Shown piece by piece: positions 5,930 through 7,863 of a stretch of 7,863 bases of DNA (position 1 is the stretch's first letter; the number at the start of each line of letters is the position of its first letter). The DNA is from Micavibrio_A sp035759665 (lineage in GTDB: Bacteria > Pseudomonadota > Alphaproteobacteria > Micavibrionales > Micavibrionaceae): assembly GCA_035759665.1 (NCBI GenBank), contig DASTUM010000086.1, positions 1 to 7,863 of the forward strand, read 5' to 3'. Made by a program: the position numbers and the translations under genes. A model generated the notes under the pieces. That model did no database searches. It was not told where the DNA came from and saw nothing but the letters and a program-made list of their open reading frames with translations.

Positions 5930-6179
5930 CGAAGGGAAACCGGGAGCGCTACATTTTGATACAGCCCTGTGACAATTGTGCAACAGACGCGTACGGGCCA
6001 ATTAATATAGTTATGTCAACACACCGCAGTTCCGTTTTTTCTCTCGAAAAGCGCAGAAACCATGGACTTTGCCAAGGCTTCCACAGGACATTCCGCGAGG
6101 CGCTTGAGCGACCTTCCGCGGCATGCTAAGCAATCCAGGAGTTAACAGCACGACACACCTTTATAGTAGGAGCCTTTGC
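5930..6179. other. Intergenic stretch between divergent porin and lipoprotein genes
   Basis: Together with the porin leader (5811-5929) this makes about 370 bases without a supported gene. It is more A/T rich than the surrounding genes around 5950-6045. It contains a short symmetric ACAATTGT (5972-5979) and an AT-rich segment near 6000-6020, where promoter or regulator binding is plausible. TAGGAG at 6167-6172 is the Shine-Dalgarno of the lipoprotein gene. A 79-codon open frame at 5890-6129 has no ribosome binding site and no protein-like features. No well-spaced promoter for the lipoprotein gene could be chosen. Confidence 0.4.
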
Positions 6180-6731
6180 ATGGCCATGCCGCGTTTTCCT
6201 ATCGTTCTTTTCCTTTCGTTTGCCTCTTTGATTTTCATAACATCATGCGAGGCCTATAAAGGCGAAGCCAAATATCCCTCGGGCGCGGACCGCACGACGA
6301 CGGGCGGCGATATCTACGGCAAACGCGAGAGCGTGTTAGGCAAGGACGGGCTTTCCATCTTCGGCGGCAAGGAGGAGAAAGCGGACGACGGATCGAGCGG
6401 CATCGGCGTGAACTCTTACCTCTGGCGCGCCTCGCTCGACACGGTCTCCTTTATGCCACTCGCCAGCGCCGACCCGTTCGGCGGCGTCATCATCACCGAC
6501 TGGTACGAGGCCGAGGAAAAACCGAACGAGCGTTTCAAGGTCAATATTTTCATCCTCGACAAGCAGCTCCGCTCCGACGGCGTGAAGGTCAAAGTCTTCC
6601 GCCAGGAAATGAAGGGCGGCAAATGGGTCGACACGCAGGTCTCGGACAATACAGGCCCGCAGATGGAAGACGCCATCCTGACCCGCGCGCGCCAGCTCCG
6701 CGTCGCCGGCATGGGCGAAGTGGAAGACTAA
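6180..6731 (+). CDS. DUF3576-family lipoprotein
   Basis: A 183-residue envelope lipoprotein of the DUF3576 family, which is found in alphaproteobacteria and whose biochemical role is not known to me. The N-terminus is a lipoprotein signal: a hydrophobic run IVLFLSFASLIF and lipobox ITSC, with the lipidated cysteine at residue 23. After a Gly/Lys-rich linker (about 25-75) comes the family core: NSYLWRASLDTVSFMPLASA (78-97), then DPFGGVIITDWY (98-109), NERFKVNIFILDKQLR (116-131) and the end MEDAILTRARQLRVAG. The start is ATG 6180, with TAGGAG seven bases upstream; the in-frame ATG 19 codons earlier would put a polar extension in front of the signal peptide. The gene lies just upstream of leuS in the same direction, an order I know from other alphaproteobacteria, where leuS tends to be followed by the LPS-assembly lipoprotein gene lptE. 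Confidence 0.92.
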   Translation: MAMPRFPIVLFLSFASLIFITSCEAYKGEAKYPSGADRTTTGGDIYGKRESVLGKDGLSIFGGKEEKADDGSSGIGVNSYLWRASLDTVSFMPLASADPFGGVIITDWYEAEEKPNERFKVNIFILDKQLRSDGVKVKVFRQEMKGGKWVDTQVSDNTGPQMEDAILTRARQLRVAGMGEVED

Positions 6732-6737
6732 GCCATG

Positions 6738-6760
6738 GGAATGAACGCCGCGTTCATTCC
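6738..6760 (+). other. Perfect stem-loop after the DUF3576 gene
   Basis: GGAATGAAC (6738-6746) pairs with GTTCATTCC (6752-6760) around GCCGC; the symmetry extends two more base pairs into the loop on paper. It starts seven bases after the lipoprotein stop. No T-run follows, so it is not a classical Rho-independent terminator, but it could block 3' exonuclease or act with Rho. The remaining gap to leuS is GC-rich and holds a second weaker hairpin (GCTGCC 6818-6823 with GGCAGC 6832-6837, followed by TTT). Confidence 0.45.
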
Positions 6761-6943
6761 GCAGAACGACCGACAAACCTAACCTTTCATCTGCGGCGCC
6801 GCGAGCCTGATCACGGCGCTGCCGTTTTGAGGGCAGCTTTCCGTGCCGCCGACCAGAACGCTACAACTTTCCTTCTGGCGCAAGGCCGACACGCATTATC
6901 GCGGCCGGCGCGCCTTCTGTGGCTTTCCGTCTGAGCTTCGTCC

Positions 6944-6971
6944 TTGCAATCCGCGCTGCAAAGCCTTTAAT
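6944..6971 (+). promoter_or_regulatory. Candidate leuS promoter
   Basis: TTGCAA (6944-6949, four of six to TTGACA) and TTTAAT (6966-6971, five of six to TATAAT) are separated by 16 bp. Transcription would start near 6978, giving a leader of about 22 bases before the leuS ATG at 7000. This suggests leuS can be transcribed separately from the DUF3576 gene. Confidence 0.4.
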
Positions 6972-6999
6972 ACTGGGGCAATAACAATAAGAGCAGTGT

Positions 7000-7863
7000 A
7001 TGGAACGCTACAACATCAAAGAAACCGAAGCCAAATGGCAGAAATTCTGGACGGACAACAAGTCCTTCGAAGTCACGGAAGATTCTTCGAAGAAGAAATA
7101 CTACGTCCTCGCCATGCTTCCCTATCCGTCGGGCCGCATCCATATCGGCCATGTCCGCAACTACACGCTCTCGGACGTCGTCGCGCGTTACCGCAAGGCG
7201 CAGGGTTATAACGTCGTCAACCCGATGGGCTGGGACGCGATGGGCCTTCCCGCCGAAAACGCCGCGATGGAGCGGGGCGTCCACCCGTCCGACTGGACCT
7301 ATTCGAACATCAAGCAGATGAAAGCGCAGATGCTTTCGATGGGCCTTGCCATCGATTGGAGACGCGAAGTCGCGACTTGCCATCCGAAATATTACAAGCA
7401 TCAGCAGAAAATGTTTCTGGATCTCTATAAAAACGATCTCGCCTACCGCAAGGAATCGATGGTCAACTGGGATCCGGTTGACAACACCGTTCTCGCCAAC
7501 GAACAGGTTGTGGACGGGAAGGGGTGGAGAACCGGCGCGCCCGTCGAGCGCCGCAAACTGAACCAATGGTTCTTCCGCATCACCAAATACGCCGACAAAT
7601 TGCTGGACGGAATCAAAACGCTCGACCGCTGGCCCGAAAAAGTCCGCCTGATGCAGGAAAACTGGATCGGCAAATCGCAAGGCGCGCAATTCAAATTTGA
7701 CCTCGCCACCGCTGACGGTCAGATCGAAGTCTACACAACACGCCCCGACACATTGTTCGGCGCATCCTTCGTCGGCCTCGCTTTCGATCACCCGCTCGCA
7801 AAACAATTGTGCGGCAATAAAGAAGGCTTTGATGACTTCGTGAAGCAGTGCCAATCCACAGGC
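7000..7863 (+). CDS. leuS: Leucyl-tRNA synthetase (LeuRS), N-terminal part
   Basis: Class I aminoacyl-tRNA synthetase that charges tRNA-Leu in the cytoplasm. The first 288 codons are present and the gene runs off the right edge; full bacterial enzymes are about 850-880 residues. Visible: PYPSGRIHIGHVRNY with the class I HIGH signature at 48-51; MGWDAMGLPAENAA (76-89); VNWDPVDNTVLANEQV (155-170); LNQWFFRITKYADKLL (187-202); and the start of the CP1 editing domain with the threonine-rich YTTRPDTLFGA (245-255). The zinc-binding cysteines seen in the E. coli enzyme (VNWCP and GCCWRC) are replaced here by VNWDP and GKGWRT, the zinc-free form found in many alphaproteobacteria. The start ATG 7000 follows a weak AAGAG. 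Start and family are consistent with the usual N-terminal MERYN. Confidence 0.97.
   Translation, partial: MERYNIKETEAKWQKFWTDNKSFEVTEDSSKKKYYVLAMLPYPSGRIHIGHVRNYTLSDVVARYRKAQGYNVVNPMGWDAMGLPAENAAMERGVHPSDWTYSNIKQMKAQMLSMGLAIDWRREVATCHPKYYKHQQKMFLDLYKNDLAYRKESMVNWDPVDNTVLANEQVVDGKGWRTGAPVERRKLNQWFFRITKYADKLLDGIKTLDRWPEKVRLMQENWIGKSQGAQFKFDLATADGQIEVYTTRPDTLFGASFVGLAFDHPLAKQLCGNKEGFDDFVKQCQSTG

Noticed and set aside
5890..6129. A 79-codon open frame in the porin/lipoprotein spacer
   Set aside because: No Shine-Dalgarno, atypical composition, and it covers likely promoter DNA.
6162..6167. TATAGT as a -10 for the DUF3576 gene
   Set aside because: It abuts the Shine-Dalgarno and the only -35-like hexamer (TTAACA, 6142-6147) is 14 bp away, too close.
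6123..6179. Upstream ATG at 6123 as start of the DUF3576 lipoprotein
   Set aside because: It would place a polar 19-residue extension before the signal peptide; ATG 6180 has a proper ribosome site and gives a normal lipoprotein signal.
6967..7854. A 295-codon open frame antisense to leuS
   Set aside because: The opposite strand encodes unmistakable LeuRS; long antisense frames are expected from its codon use.
1..7863. A defence island, mobile element or novel multi-gene system
   Set aside because: No transposase, integrase, toxin-antitoxin pair, repeat array or long direct repeats are visible; most genes are recognisable chromosomal families in an order typical of alphaproteobacteria.

Overview
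The window looks like chromosomal backbone of an alphaproteobacterium. The evidence is the set of gene families and their order: hslU next to an Smr-domain gene, a DUF3576 lipoprotein directly before leuS, a YggS protein beside an atypical winged-helix regulator, and a porin with a Rhodospirillales-like signal peptide and barrel. The order cannot be fixed from the sequence alone; Rhodospirillales- or Micavibrio-like lineages fit. I see no mobile element, CRISPR array, rRNA or tRNA. Both edge genes, hslU and leuS, are cut by the window.

Layout. 3-599 (+) is the C-terminal part of HslU, the unfoldase ATPase of the HslUV protease. 667-1218 (-) is an Smr-domain protein converging on it. 1298-2032 (+) is an unrecognised exported protein, divergent from smr across a short spacer that holds a perfect 14-bp palindrome. 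2112-2689 (+) is an unrecognised gene with a very good extended -10 promoter; its reading frame is broken by a -1 shift at a run of six C. 2698-3276 (-) is a PhoB/OmpR-type winged-helix regulator whose receiver half lacks the phosphorylation residues. 3378-4052 (+) is a conserved-looking alphaproteobacterial protein of unknown function. Its stop codon shares a TTAA with the stop of the convergent yggS gene (4049-4714, -). 4797-5810 (-) is a very acidic outer-membrane porin with a strong terminator, a structured 5' leader and a clear Shine-Dalgarno. 6180-6731 (+) is a DUF3576 lipoprotein, followed by leuS from 7000 (+).

The genes do not form one pathway. They are mostly single transcription units for protein quality control (HslU), RNA/ribosome maintenance (Smr), PLP homeostasis (YggS), envelope function (porin, lipoprotein, exported protein) and translation (LeuRS). 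I found no convincing new multi-gene system. The points most worth a second look are the frameshifted gene at 2112-2689, the pseudo-receiver regulator, the palindrome at 1235-1248, and the charge and leader of the porin.
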